Assembly (NCBI RefSeq): GCF_900148835.1
Contig: NZ_FRYK01000001.1
Span: 1,054,001 to 1,118,000, forward strand
Origin: Flavobacterium cucumis
Lineage (GTDB): Bacteria > Bacteroidota > Bacteroidia > Flavobacteriales > Flavobacteriaceae
Direction of reading: 5' to 3'
DNA length: 64,000 nt
Under the pieces are notes generated by a model. The model was not told the DNA's origin. It made no database searches and saw only the letters and a program-made list of their open reading frames with translations. Every line of letters starts with the position of its first letter. Position 1 is the first letter of the stretch. A program made the position numbers and the translations under genes. Positions 8,038 through 16,700 of the stretch are shown here, one piece after another.

Positions 8038-8715
8038 ATGAGTAAATTATATATCGTCCCAACGCCCATTGGCAATTTAGAAGACATGACTTTTCGTGCT
8101 ATTAAAGTACTAAAAGAAGTCGATTTAATTTTAGCAGAAGATACACGCACTAGTGGTAAATTGCTAAAACACTTCGAAATTGCTGCGCACATGCACAGCC
8201 ACCACATGCACAACGAACACAAAACCGTTGAGAATTTGGTAAAGCGCTTACAAGCTGGCGAAACCATTGCCTTAATTAGTGATGCAGGAACTCCAGCGAT
8301 TTCCGATCCAGGATTTTTGCTTACGCGCGCTTGTGTGGAAAACGGAATTGCAGTAGAATGTTTGCCTGGAGCAACTGCTTTTGTGCCAGCTTTAGTAAAT
8401 AGCGGTTTGCCAAACGATAAATTCGTATTTGAAGGCTTCTTACCCGATAAAAAAGGAAGACAAACCCGATTTTTAGCCTTACAAGAAGAATATCGCACGA
8501 TGATTTTTTACGTATCGCCACACAAGTTAAACAAAACCTTAGCTGAATTTGTGCAATATTTCGGAGCCGATAGACCGGTTTCTGTTTCTCGAGAATTATC
8601 CAAATTACACGAAGAAACCGTAAGAGGAACTGCCGAAGAAGTTTTAAAACACTTTGAAGCAAAACCGGCTAAAGGAGAAATTGTTGTGGTTGTGGGAGGG
8701 AAGAGTTTGAAGTAA
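8038..8715 (+). CDS. rsmI: 16S rRNA (cytidine-1402-2'-O)-methyltransferase
   Basis: This enzyme methylates the ribose of C1402 in the decoding centre of 16S rRNA using S-adenosylmethionine. The 225-residue protein begins with the tetrapyrrole-methylase-type motif LYIVPTPIGNLEDMTFRA, followed by AEDTRTSGKLLKHF and the SAM-site loops SDAGTPAISDPG and LPGATAFVPAL. GFLPDKKGRQTR is characteristic of RsmI. The length matches short family members that lack the extra C-terminal domain. It is the first gene of a plus-strand group running to 9712. Confidence 0.96.
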   Translation: MSKLYIVPTPIGNLEDMTFRAIKVLKEVDLILAEDTRTSGKLLKHFEIAAHMHSHHMHNEHKTVENLVKRLQAGETIALISDAGTPAISDPGFLLTRACVENGIAVECLPGATAFVPALVNSGLPNDKFVFEGFLPDKKGRQTRFLALQEEYRTMIFYVSPHKLNKTLAEFVQYFGADRPVSVSRELSKLHEETVRGTAEEVLKHFEAKPAKGEIVVVVGGKSLK

Positions 8716-8731
8716 ATCTAAAACATTATAT

Positions 8732-8947
8732 ATGGAGTTTCAGTTAGACAGTTTTTCATTTGGATTAATGATTTGGCAAATTATTTTATTTGTTACATTG
8801 TTTTTTTGGTTGTTTTGTGTAATTGATGTTTTGAGAAATTCATTTAATGGTAACGATAAATTAGTTTGGGTATTAGTTTTACTATTTGTTCCAATATTGG
8901 GACCTCTTTTGTATTTTTTTATCGGAAAAAAAAAGAATTATGATTAA
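8732..8947 (+). CDS. Small PLDc_N-domain membrane protein
   Basis: A 71-residue protein with two transmembrane helices (about 13-32 and 45-64). The second ends in the VPILGPLLYFFIGKK motif typical of the PLDc_N domain, otherwise found at the N-terminus of cardiolipin synthases and in short stand-alone proteins. The DVLRN segment and the positively charged C-terminus fit the family. There is no catalytic HKD motif, so it is not itself a phospholipase. It sits 16 bases after rsmI and 6 bases before the OsmC gene. Confidence 0.8.
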   Translation: MEFQLDSFSFGLMIWQIILFVTLFFWLFCVIDVLRNSFNGNDKLVWVLVLLFVPILGPLLYFFIGKKKNYD

Positions 8948-8953
8948 TTAAAT

Positions 8954-9376
8954 ATGGAAACACACAACATAACTACCACCTGGAAAGGTAACATGCAATT
9001 TGAGTCCACTAACCCTAGTGGCGATGTCATTTCAATTGATGCGGGTCCAGAGAATGGAGGCGAAGGAAAAGGCTTGCGCCCAAAAGCGTTGATGTTATCG
9101 GCTTTAGCGGGTTGTACTGGTTTAGACGTAGCTTCTTTAATGGAAAAAATGAAGTTAGAAGTAACCGATTTCAAAATTGAAGTTTCAGGTGAATTAACGG
9201 AAGAACATCCTAAAACGTATCACAAAGTAAAAGTGGATTACCATTTTTACGGTAATAATTTAGACGAGAAAAAGCTAGAAAAAGCCGTGAATTTATCCGT
9301 AGAAAAATATTGTGGCGTGATGGAAATGTTCCGTCAATTTGCTAAAGTGGAAATCGAAATTTTTTATCACAATTAA
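8954..9376 (+). CDS. OsmC family peroxiredoxin-like protein
   Basis: OsmC/Ohr proteins reduce organic or lipid hydroperoxides with a reactive cysteine pair. The 140-residue protein has both cysteines in the expected contexts: LSALAGCTGLDVASLMEKM near residue 55 and KYCGVMEMFRQF near residue 118. EGKGLRPKALML precedes the first. The pattern is OsmC/YhfA-like rather than classical Ohr. It begins six bases after the PLDc_N protein and is followed four bases later by the HopJ gene. Confidence 0.92.
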   Translation: METHNITTTWKGNMQFESTNPSGDVISIDAGPENGGEGKGLRPKALMLSALAGCTGLDVASLMEKMKLEVTDFKIEVSGELTEEHPKTYHKVKVDYHFYGNNLDEKKLEKAVNLSVEKYCGVMEMFRQFAKVEIEIFYHN

Positions 9377-9379
9377 GAA

Positions 9380-9712
9380 ATGACAGTAGAAGCACTTATC
9401 AATAAAGTAAAGCAATCGGAAATACTTTCTTTTGCTGAGGTTATCGAGACTATCGATACCAACTATTCTTTTACACCTTCCTTTTTTAAAAATGGTGATG
9501 TTGTAAATGAAGAAAATCAAAATAATGGTTCATGCAAGGTGTTTTCATTTGCTAAAATGCATCAGTTATCAGAAAAAGAAACTCTTTTTCTTTTTGGTGA
9601 ACATTATCAAAAAGTTCTTGAAACACCAAATGATGCTGATCATCAAAACATTCGAAATTTCATGAATTTTGGTTGGGACGGAATCGCGTTTGAAAAAGAA
9701 GCACTTTCGTAG
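9380..9712 (+). CDS. HopJ family protein
   Basis: A 110-residue protein resembling the HopJ family, which was named from a Pseudomonas type III effector but is widespread in free-living bacteria. Family-typical text includes ALINKVKQSEILSFAEVIETID, YSFTPSFFKNGDVVN, GSCKVFSFAKMHQLS and FGEHYQKVLETPNDADHQNIR, spread over the whole protein. It follows the OsmC gene by three bases in the same operon. No type III secretion genes are present, so an effector role is unlikely. The biochemical role is unknown. Confidence 0.85.
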   Translation: MTVEALINKVKQSEILSFAEVIETIDTNYSFTPSFFKNGDVVNEENQNNGSCKVFSFAKMHQLSEKETLFLFGEHYQKVLETPNDADHQNIRNFMNFGWDGIAFEKEALS

Positions 9713-9760
9713 TGTTTTTTCCTATTGACGAAATGACAACAAAAAAATAAAAAATATTTA

Positions 9761-9768
9761 TACCTTTG
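9761..9768 (+). promoter_or_regulatory. -7 element of recJ
   Basis: TACCTTTG matches TAnnTTTG and lies about 95 bases before recJ. No TTG occurs at the usual distance upstream. Confidence 0.35.
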
Positions 9769-9823
9769 TCTTTCAATTATATAAGCCAAAATAACAGAGT
9801 TCAAACTAAAGTTCTGAATTCTA

Positions 9824-9841
9824 TCCCGATAGCTATCGGGA
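9824..9841. repeat. 18-base perfect palindrome in the recJ leader
   Basis: TCCCGATAGCTATCGGGA is a perfect palindrome located 21 bases before the recJ start. It could form a cruciform or mRNA hairpin. The same core is, as I recall, common between genes in flavobacteria; it is not followed by a T-run, so a terminator role for the hopJ operon is uncertain. Confidence 0.6.
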
Positions 9842-9862
9842 CTAAATTCTAATTTTATAATT

Positions 9863-11563
9863 ATGCGTTGGAATCTAAAATCTAAGCCAAATCCAGAAAA
9901 AGTACAAGCCATTCAGCAAGCGCTTCAAGTCGATGAAATTATTGCGACACTTTTAGTTCAACGAGGTATTGAAACCTACGAACAAGCCAAAACCTTTTTT
10001 CGTCCCACTTTGGCCGATTTGCACAATCCGTATCTAATGAAAGATATGGACAAAGCCGTCGCGCGAATCGAAAAAGCTATTGCTAATAACGAAAATATCT
10101 TAGTTTTCGGTGATTACGATGTGGATGGAACAACTGCTGTTTCCTTAGTTTCGAGTTATTTACGTAGTTTTTATCCGAATGTTGCCACGTATATTCCCGA
10201 TAGATATTCAGAAGGTTACGGCATTTCTTATACAGGAATTGACTATGCCGAAGACAACGGTATTTCTTTAATTATTGCTTTGGATTGTGGTATCAAATCG
10301 ATTGACCACGTCAATTATGCCAAAGCAAAAAACATTGATTTTATCATTTGCGACCATCACCGACCGGGTGTTATTTTGCCCGATGCCATTGCGGTTTTAG
10401 ATCCAAAACGAGACGATTGTTCGTACCCCTATGATGAATTATGTGGGTGCGGTGTGGGTTTTAAATTGATTCAAGCTTTAGCTGAAAATCGAAAGCAAAC
10501 GATAGAAGATTTAATAATGTATTTAGATTTGGTAGCGACTGCGATTGCTGCCGATATTGTACCGATTACTGGTGAAAATAGAGTGTTGGCGAAATTTGGA
10601 TTGGAAGTCATTAATTCGAATCCGCGACCAGGAATAAAAGCGTTAATTCAGAATGTAAAGAAGAAAGTATTGACCATTACAGATGTGGTTTTCATCGTCG
10701 CGCCAAGAATCAATGCTGCAGGAAGAATCAAGCATGGAAACGAAGCGGTTGCTTTATTAACGGAATACGATTTAGACCAAGCGGAACAATTTGCCTCAGA
10801 AATTGAACAATATAATTCAGGCAGAAAAGAATTAGATAAGCGGATTACCCAAGAAGCATTGTTACAAATCGAAGAAAATAACGAGCAAAACCGATTTTCA
10901 ACCGTCGTTTATCAAGAACATTGGCATAAAGGAGTGATCGGAATTGTAGCTTCAAGATTAGTAGAAAATTATTATCGTCCAACCATTGTTTTTACGAAAA
11001 GTGGTGAAAAATTAGCTGCTTCAGCACGTTCCGTAAAAGATTTTGATGTTTATAATGCATTGGAGGCTTGTGCGGAACATTTAGAGCAATTTGGTGGTCA
11101 TATGTATGCTGCCGGAATGACGCTTTTGGAAGAAAATTATGAGAATTTCAAAAAAGCTTTTGAAAAAGTGGTTCAGGATACTATTCATCCTGATTTATTA
11201 ATACCAGAGCTTACTTATGATGCCGAAATCGAATTGTCTGGGATCAATCCGAAATTAATTCGCTTGTTGAAACAATTTGAACCTTTCGGACCTCAAAATA
11301 TGATGCCGCTATTTTTAGGTAAAAACCTAACGGATTCGGGTTATGCTAAAACTTTAGGTTCCGACAACGAACATTTGAAGGCTTTTGTAAAACAAGAAAA
11401 TTCGCTGAATGTTGGTGCTATTGGTTTTGGTTTAGGGTGTAAGTTAGATATTGTGGCTAATAAAAAGAAATTTGATGCTATTTTTTCTTTGGAAGAAAAT
11501 GAATGGAAAGATACTGTAACTTTGCAATTGCAATTTAGAGATATACGATTACCCAATGAATAA
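9863..11563 (+). CDS. recJ: Single-stranded-DNA-specific exonuclease RecJ
   Basis: RecJ degrades single-stranded DNA 5' to 3' in recombination, mismatch and base-excision repair. The 566-residue protein carries the DHH-family motifs FGDYDVDGTTAVSLV near residue 82, IALDCGIKS, and ICDHHRPG near residue 162. The DHHA1 region HWHKGVIGIVASRLVE is near residue 355, with GGHMYAAGMTL near 412. A C-terminal OB-like domain ends in LQLQFRDIRL. The length is normal. Its last eight bases overlap the following MFS gene, suggesting translational coupling. Confidence 0.96.
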   Translation: MRWNLKSKPNPEKVQAIQQALQVDEIIATLLVQRGIETYEQAKTFFRPTLADLHNPYLMKDMDKAVARIEKAIANNENILVFGDYDVDGTTAVSLVSSYLRSFYPNVATYIPDRYSEGYGISYTGIDYAEDNGISLIIALDCGIKSIDHVNYAKAKNIDFIICDHHRPGVILPDAIAVLDPKRDDCSYPYDELCGCGVGFKLIQALAENRKQTIEDLIMYLDLVATAIAADIVPITGENRVLAKFGLEVINSNPRPGIKALIQNVKKKVLTITDVVFIVAPRINAAGRIKHGNEAVALLTEYDLDQAEQFASEIEQYNSGRKELDKRITQEALLQIEENNEQNRFSTVVYQEHWHKGVIGIVASRLVENYYRPTIVFTKSGEKLAASARSVKDFDVYNALEACAEHLEQFGGHMYAAGMTLLEENYENFKKAFEKVVQDTIHPDLLIPELTYDAEIELSGINPKLIRLLKQFEPFGPQNMMPLFLGKNLTDSGYAKTLGSDNEHLKAFVKQENSLNVGAIGFGLGCKLDIVANKKKFDAIFSLEENEWKDTVTLQLQFRDIRLPNE

Positions 11564-12824
11564 GAAAGATCCTTACGCAGCATTACGGTACAAAGAGTTC
11601 AACTTTTTTTTATTGATGCGTTTTGCCATGGTTTTTGCTTGGTCTATGCAGTTTGTTATTATTGAATGGGAAGTGTATAGTTTAACAAAAGATCCTTTAT
11701 CACTTGGTATTATTGGTTTAATGGAAATAATTCCAGCGGTTTCAATGGCTTTATTTGCGGGTCACATCGTTGATCAAAGTGAAAAAAAGAAGCTCTTAGT
11801 AAAGTGTATTTTAGGATTTTCAGTTGTGAGTTTGGGGTTGTTTTTGATCACCGTTCCTGAAATTACTAAAGATTTATCAAAAAATACCACCCTATATATC
11901 ATTTATGCTTTGGTTTTTATAGGAGGTTTTGTTCGTTCTTTTTTAGGGCCTACTATATTTTCTTTATTATCTTTAATTGTGCCTAAAAAAGTTTATCCCA
12001 ACGCGGCTACGTGGAGTAGTTCCACTTGGCAATTGGCTTCAATGTTTGGACCTGCACTAGCTGGGGTTTCAATAAGTATTATGGGGGTTCATTGGTCGTT
12101 GTGTTTTGTTTTTGCTTGCTCAATATTAGCTTTGTTTATGTTGTCAAAAATTGAACAAAAGCCAATTTTAAATCCTAAAATCGGAGAACCTGTTTTTAAG
12201 AGTTTAAAGGAAGGATTGCATTTTGTGTTTACTAATAAAACAATTCTTGGTGCCATTTCTTTAGACATGATTGCTGTTTTATTTGGTGGGGCAGTGGCGT
12301 TATTGCCAATTTTTGCTCAAGATATTTTAAAAGTGGGTTCAGAAGGATTTGGAGTTCTTCGGGCGGCACCTGCTTTGGGTTCTTTTATAATGATGATACT
12401 GTCGGCTTATATTTCTTTGAATAAAAAAGCCGGGATAAAATTACTAGGTGCTATCTTTATGTTTGGAGTGAGTATTATCATATTCGGGTTATCAGAAATT
12501 TTTTGGATTTCCGTTTTAGCCATGTTCTTGAGTGGTGTTTTTGATGGTGTTTCAGTAGTTGTTCGAAATACCATTTTACAATTACATACACCCGATCATA
12601 TGAGAGGAAGAGTGGCATCTGTAAATTCCATCTTTGTTGGTTCTTCAAATGAGTTAGGGGCATTTGAAAGCGGTTTAACTGCAAAATTAATGGGTGTTGT
12701 AAATGCCGTTGTTTTTGGAGGGGTTATGACGCTTCTCACAGTTTCCTTTATGGGGTTCGTATCGCCAAGTTTTAGAAAATTGGATTTGGAAGACGAGGTT
12801 AACGCTTTAGAAAAAGGATATTAA
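11556..12824 (+). CDS. MFS transporter (EntS/DHA3-like)
   Basis: A 422-residue inner-membrane protein with about 10-12 hydrophobic helices. The N-terminus LRYKEFNFFLLMRFAMVFAW and the loop AGHIVDQSEKKKLL fit the MFS_3 (EntS-like) subgroup of drug and siderophore exporters. Another conserved stretch, LQLHTPDHMRGRVASVNS, is the motif repeated in the C-terminal half of this family. The substrate cannot be told from the sequence. It overlaps recJ by eight bases, and its end overlaps the end of the convergent LpxH-type gene by four bases. Confidence 0.9.
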   Translation: MNKKDPYAALRYKEFNFFLLMRFAMVFAWSMQFVIIEWEVYSLTKDPLSLGIIGLMEIIPAVSMALFAGHIVDQSEKKKLLVKCILGFSVVSLGLFLITVPEITKDLSKNTTLYIIYALVFIGGFVRSFLGPTIFSLLSLIVPKKVYPNAATWSSSTWQLASMFGPALAGVSISIMGVHWSLCFVFACSILALFMLSKIEQKPILNPKIGEPVFKSLKEGLHFVFTNKTILGAISLDMIAVLFGGAVALLPIFAQDILKVGSEGFGVLRAAPALGSFIMMILSAYISLNKKAGIKLLGAIFMFGVSIIIFGLSEIFWISVLAMFLSGVFDGVSVVVRNTILQLHTPDHMRGRVASVNSIFVGSSNELGAFESGLTAKLMGVVNAVVFGGVMTLLTVSFMGFVSPSFRKLDLEDEVNALEKGY

Positions 12825-13561
12825 GGTTCGAATTTTTTTAAATCAAAATCAGTTCCATTAAATACTCCATACGTAAAATAACCTATCCAATCGCCTAAAT
12901 TTATATACTTTGTTTCTTTAGTTAGTTCAATTTCTAATGGTAAATGACGATGCCCAAAAACAAAAAAATCATAGTGTTTTGTAGCTAATTTTCTTTTGCA
13001 ATATTGTACCAGCCATTCGTTATCTTCTCCTAAATATTTTACGTCTTCAGCTCCAGAAATTAATTTGTTTTTTACGGATAAATATTGAGCTAGTTTTACA
13101 CCAATATCGGGATGTAACCAACGAAATAACCACTTTGAGAACGGGTTGGTAAACACTTTTTTCATTCGTTTATATCCCATGTCTCCAGGTCCTTTTCCAT
13201 CGCCGTGACCAATTAAGAAAGTTTTTCCGTTAAATGTGAATTCTTGATTATCGTGATAAACAGGGATGTTCAATTCTTTCTGAAAATAATCACTCATCCA
13301 TAAGTCGTGATTCCCCACAAAAAAATAAATAGGAATACCCGCATCTCTAATTTCAGCTAATTTCCCTAATACTCTTACAAAACCCTTAGGTACTACAGTT
13401 TGATATTCAAACCAGAAATCAAATAAATCTCCTAAAAGAAAAATAGCATCAGCATCTTTCTTAATGATATCAAGCCATTGGACAAACTTCTGCTCCCTTG
13501 GGAAACTTAATTCTGGTGAAGGTGCTCCAAAGTGTTGATCGGATGCGAAGTAGATTTTCAA
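12821..13561 (-). CDS. lpxH: UDP-2,3-diacylglucosamine diphosphatase (LpxH-type)
   Basis: A metallophosphoesterase expected to cleave UDP-2,3-diacylglucosamine to lipid X in lipid A synthesis at the inner membrane. The 246-residue protein has the full set of metal-binding motifs: ASDQHFG, LLGDLFDFWFEY, VGNHDLWM, GHGDGKGPGD and FGHRHLPLE. The start codon is TTG at 13561: the in-frame sequence upstream reaches a stop (13583-13585) with no ATG, and the conserved MKIYFASDQHFG begins there. The family name LpxH rests on sequence similarity; a few relatives have other pyrophosphatase roles. Confidence 0.9.
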   Translation of the reverse strand: MKIYFASDQHFGAPSPELSFPREQKFVQWLDIIKKDADAIFLLGDLFDFWFEYQTVVPKGFVRVLGKLAEIRDAGIPIYFFVGNHDLWMSDYFQKELNIPVYHDNQEFTFNGKTFLIGHGDGKGPGDMGYKRMKKVFTNPFSKWLFRWLHPDIGVKLAQYLSVKNKLISGAEDVKYLGEDNEWLVQYCKRKLATKHYDFFVFGHRHLPLEIELTKETKYINLGDWIGYFTYGVFNGTDFDLKKFEP

Positions 13562-13586
13562 TTTATTGGTAAATTTTAATTTTTAA

Positions 13587-13594
13587 CAAAGTTA
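13587..13594 (-). promoter_or_regulatory. -7 element of the LpxH-type gene
   Basis: TAACTTTG on the minus strand lies about 25 bases before the TTG start and supports that start. A TTG at the normal upstream distance is not present. Confidence 0.35.
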
Positions 13595-13659
13595 TGTAAT
13601 TTTTTTAGGAAAATAAATGTATTTCAACGATAAAAACAAACATTTCATCGATAAGAATA

Positions 13660-13687
13660 TTGTAAGTGATAAATATTATTAACTTTG
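13660..13687 (+). promoter_or_regulatory. Promoter of the T9SS cassette
   Basis: TTG (13660-13662), a 17-base spacer and TAACTTTG (13680-13687) make a good Bacteroidota promoter 35 bases before the 2050-residue secreted protein. Confidence 0.55.
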
Positions 13688-13722
13688 AAACATTAACCAA
13701 ATTATAACAAAAAATTAACATA

Positions 13723-16700
13723 ATGAAAAAACTATTACTTTTTTTCATGTCGATCTTCTCGGTTTTGGGATTTGCTCAGATTCAAGAGGACTTTGAGACC
13801 GCTTTGTTTCCTCCTACAGGATGGGCTGTCTTCGATAATGGAATTGGAACTGCAGTGTCTTGGGGCAGAACTACGAATACCGGGTTGACTTACAATACTT
13901 CAACTGGTGCTGCTTTTCTAAACAGGGAAAATGTTACTGACGGAACAACAGCTTTAGATTGGTTAGTTACCCCTTCAGTTACAGTACCAGCCAACGGTCA
14001 ATTGCGTTTTTTTACACGTAAAACGCAAGCAGGAAATTTTGGAAGTATTTATACCATTAGAGTTTCAACTACATCTCAAAATAACCCAGCTGAATTTACA
14101 ACAATTCAAACTTGGACAGAGGCTGATTTAGTAACAACGTTTAATGTTCATGAGCAAAAAATACTACCATTAACTGCTTATGTGGGTCAGAATGTTTACA
14201 TAGCTTTTGTAATGGAAAATGACAACGGAGATCGTTGGGTTGTAGATAATGTAAATGTGGATTCTAGGTGTTTGAACCCAACTATTCAAAATGTATCTAA
14301 TGTATCGGATACCTCCGTAGATTTAACTTGGAATAATCCAAGTGGTGCTTCAGAGTGGGATATTGAATGGGGTCCTGCAGGATTTGTTCAAGGTACAGGA
14401 ACTTTAATAACAGGAGTAAATACAAATGTTTACAATTTAACGGGTTTAACAGCTAATACTACTTATGATTTTTATGTTAGAGCAAATTGCGGTAACAATA
14501 ACGTGAGTATTTGGACAGGTCCTTTTACTTTCACAACGGGTTTGTGTGCCGCTTCATCTCAATGTAACTTTATTTTTAGATTAACGGATAGTGGGAGTAA
14601 TGGTTGGCAAGGAAATACTATGGCTGTAAGACAGTTTGGTGTTTTGGTTGCCACACTTGGTCCAACATTCACCACTGGAGGAGGTCCAGTTGATGTTACA
14701 GTTCCTTTGTGTAGTAGTCAACCTTTTGAGTTGTTTTGGAATTCAGGAGGGACGTCACCCACTCAAGTAGGAGTACAAATTATTGATCCTAATAATGTTA
14801 CTGTTTTCACAAAAGCACCAGGGTCAGGGACTCAAAACAGTTTGCTATATTCTGGTGTAGCGGCTTGTGTGCCTCCAACGTGTCCACAGCCATCGAATAT
14901 ATTAGTAACGGGTGTTAATACGAATGCAGGAACTATAACTTGGTCTGATAATGCGGGAGCTTCAGAATGGCAAATTATAATACAACCTGCAGGAACGGGC
15001 TATCCACCAGTGGGTACGACACCGACTGCTACAACAACAACTACTAGTTATTCTTTTTCAGGTTTACCATCAGCTACATCTTATGAGGTTTATATTAGTG
15101 CAGTTTGTAGTCCAACAGACCAAAGTTTTTGGGCAGGCCCTGTAAATTTTGCAACAACTCCAGATTATTGTGGAGGAAATCATTTTTATGACCCAGGAGG
15201 ACCAAGTGCTCCTTATGGAAATAGTCAAAATGTTACCACAACTATATGTCCAGAGAATCCTGGAGATGTAGTGATGGTAATTTTTAATTCATTTGCTTTA
15301 GAAAACAATTTTGATTTTTTAAGGATATATGATGGAAATAGTACATCTGCACCTCTTTTAGGAACTTTCACAGGGACTAATTTACCTCCACAATTTATAG
15401 CTTCATCTGCTAGTGGATGTTTGACTTTTAATTTCACATCAGATACAAGTGTTACGCCTGCAGGATGGGATGCAACTATAATTTGTAGCCCAGCTCCAAC
15501 TTGTTTGCAACCAACAAACCTTTCGGTATCTAATAATACCTCTGAGGGCGCTACTTTATCATGGACCGATACCAATAGTCCAGCTGCTTCAAATTGGCAA
15601 ATAGTAGTTCAACCAGTAGGTTCCGGTTATCCAACTGCGACTTCAACGACAATTCCGGTTACAACAAATTCTTATACGGTAACTGGGTTGAATCCTAATT
15701 CGTCATATGAATTTTATGTTTTAGCTGATTGTGGGGCTGCCGATGGAGTGAGTTTTTGGACTGGTCCGGTTAGTTTTAATACTTTATTTGCTGGATGTAA
15801 TGGTTCTACTCCTGCTGGAAATGAGTGTGCTGTAGCACCTCCAGTGTGTAGTTTAGATGGTTACTGTGGAAATACATCTGGGACGTATACAGATAATTCA
15901 TGGCCAGCTTTAGATGCTGCTTTTTGTGGTTCAATTGAGAATAATTCATTCCTATCATTTCAAGCCGCTTCGACTTCGATTTCATTAACTGTAAATGTTG
16001 GAAATTGTACAAATGGTAGCGGCATTCAGTTTATGGTATTTACAACGCCAACATGTGGTTCAGGGCCAGTAACCGATTTAGGATGTTATTTTGAAATGGA
16101 TCCGGGAGTTAATAATTTAACATTTACTAATTTAGTTCCAGGACAGAATTACTTTTTAATGATTGATGGTTTTGCAGGGGCGATTTGTGATTACTCGGTA
16201 ACAGTAACTTCTGGTGGTTCTACAACTACAGATGTTGTTTTAACTCCTGAAAACCCTACTATGTGTATGGGGGATTCTATGACTTTAAATGTAACAGGAG
16301 GAAACGGAATTTATAATTGGTCTCCAAATACAGGTTTAAGTGCTGTAACAGGTACTTCAGTTGTTTTCACGCCACCAGCACCAGGAACTTATACTGTTGT
16401 TGTTGAGTCTACAGACACGAATCCGATATGTTCCACTCAGAGTTCAACAGTTATAACAGTTGTTGATGTAGTTACGCCTACATTTGTGCAGCCAGCTCCA
16501 ATTTGTAATGGAGATGTTGCTCCTGTTTTACCAACTACATCAACCAATGCTGTAGGAATAACAGGTACTTGGTCTCCTGCAGTTGTAAGTAATACGAACT
16601 CTGCAACTTATACTTTTACTCCTGACGCAGGACAATGTGCAGTTACGACTACTTTAGATATAGTAGTTCTTGATCAAGTTACTCCTTCATTTTTAGCTCC

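Noticed and set aside
8034..8498. Antisense frame over rsmI
   Set aside because: rsmI has clear family motifs throughout; the antisense frame has none.
9380..9712. HopJ as evidence of a type III secretion system
   Set aside because: The family occurs widely in bacteria without such systems and no secretion genes are present here.
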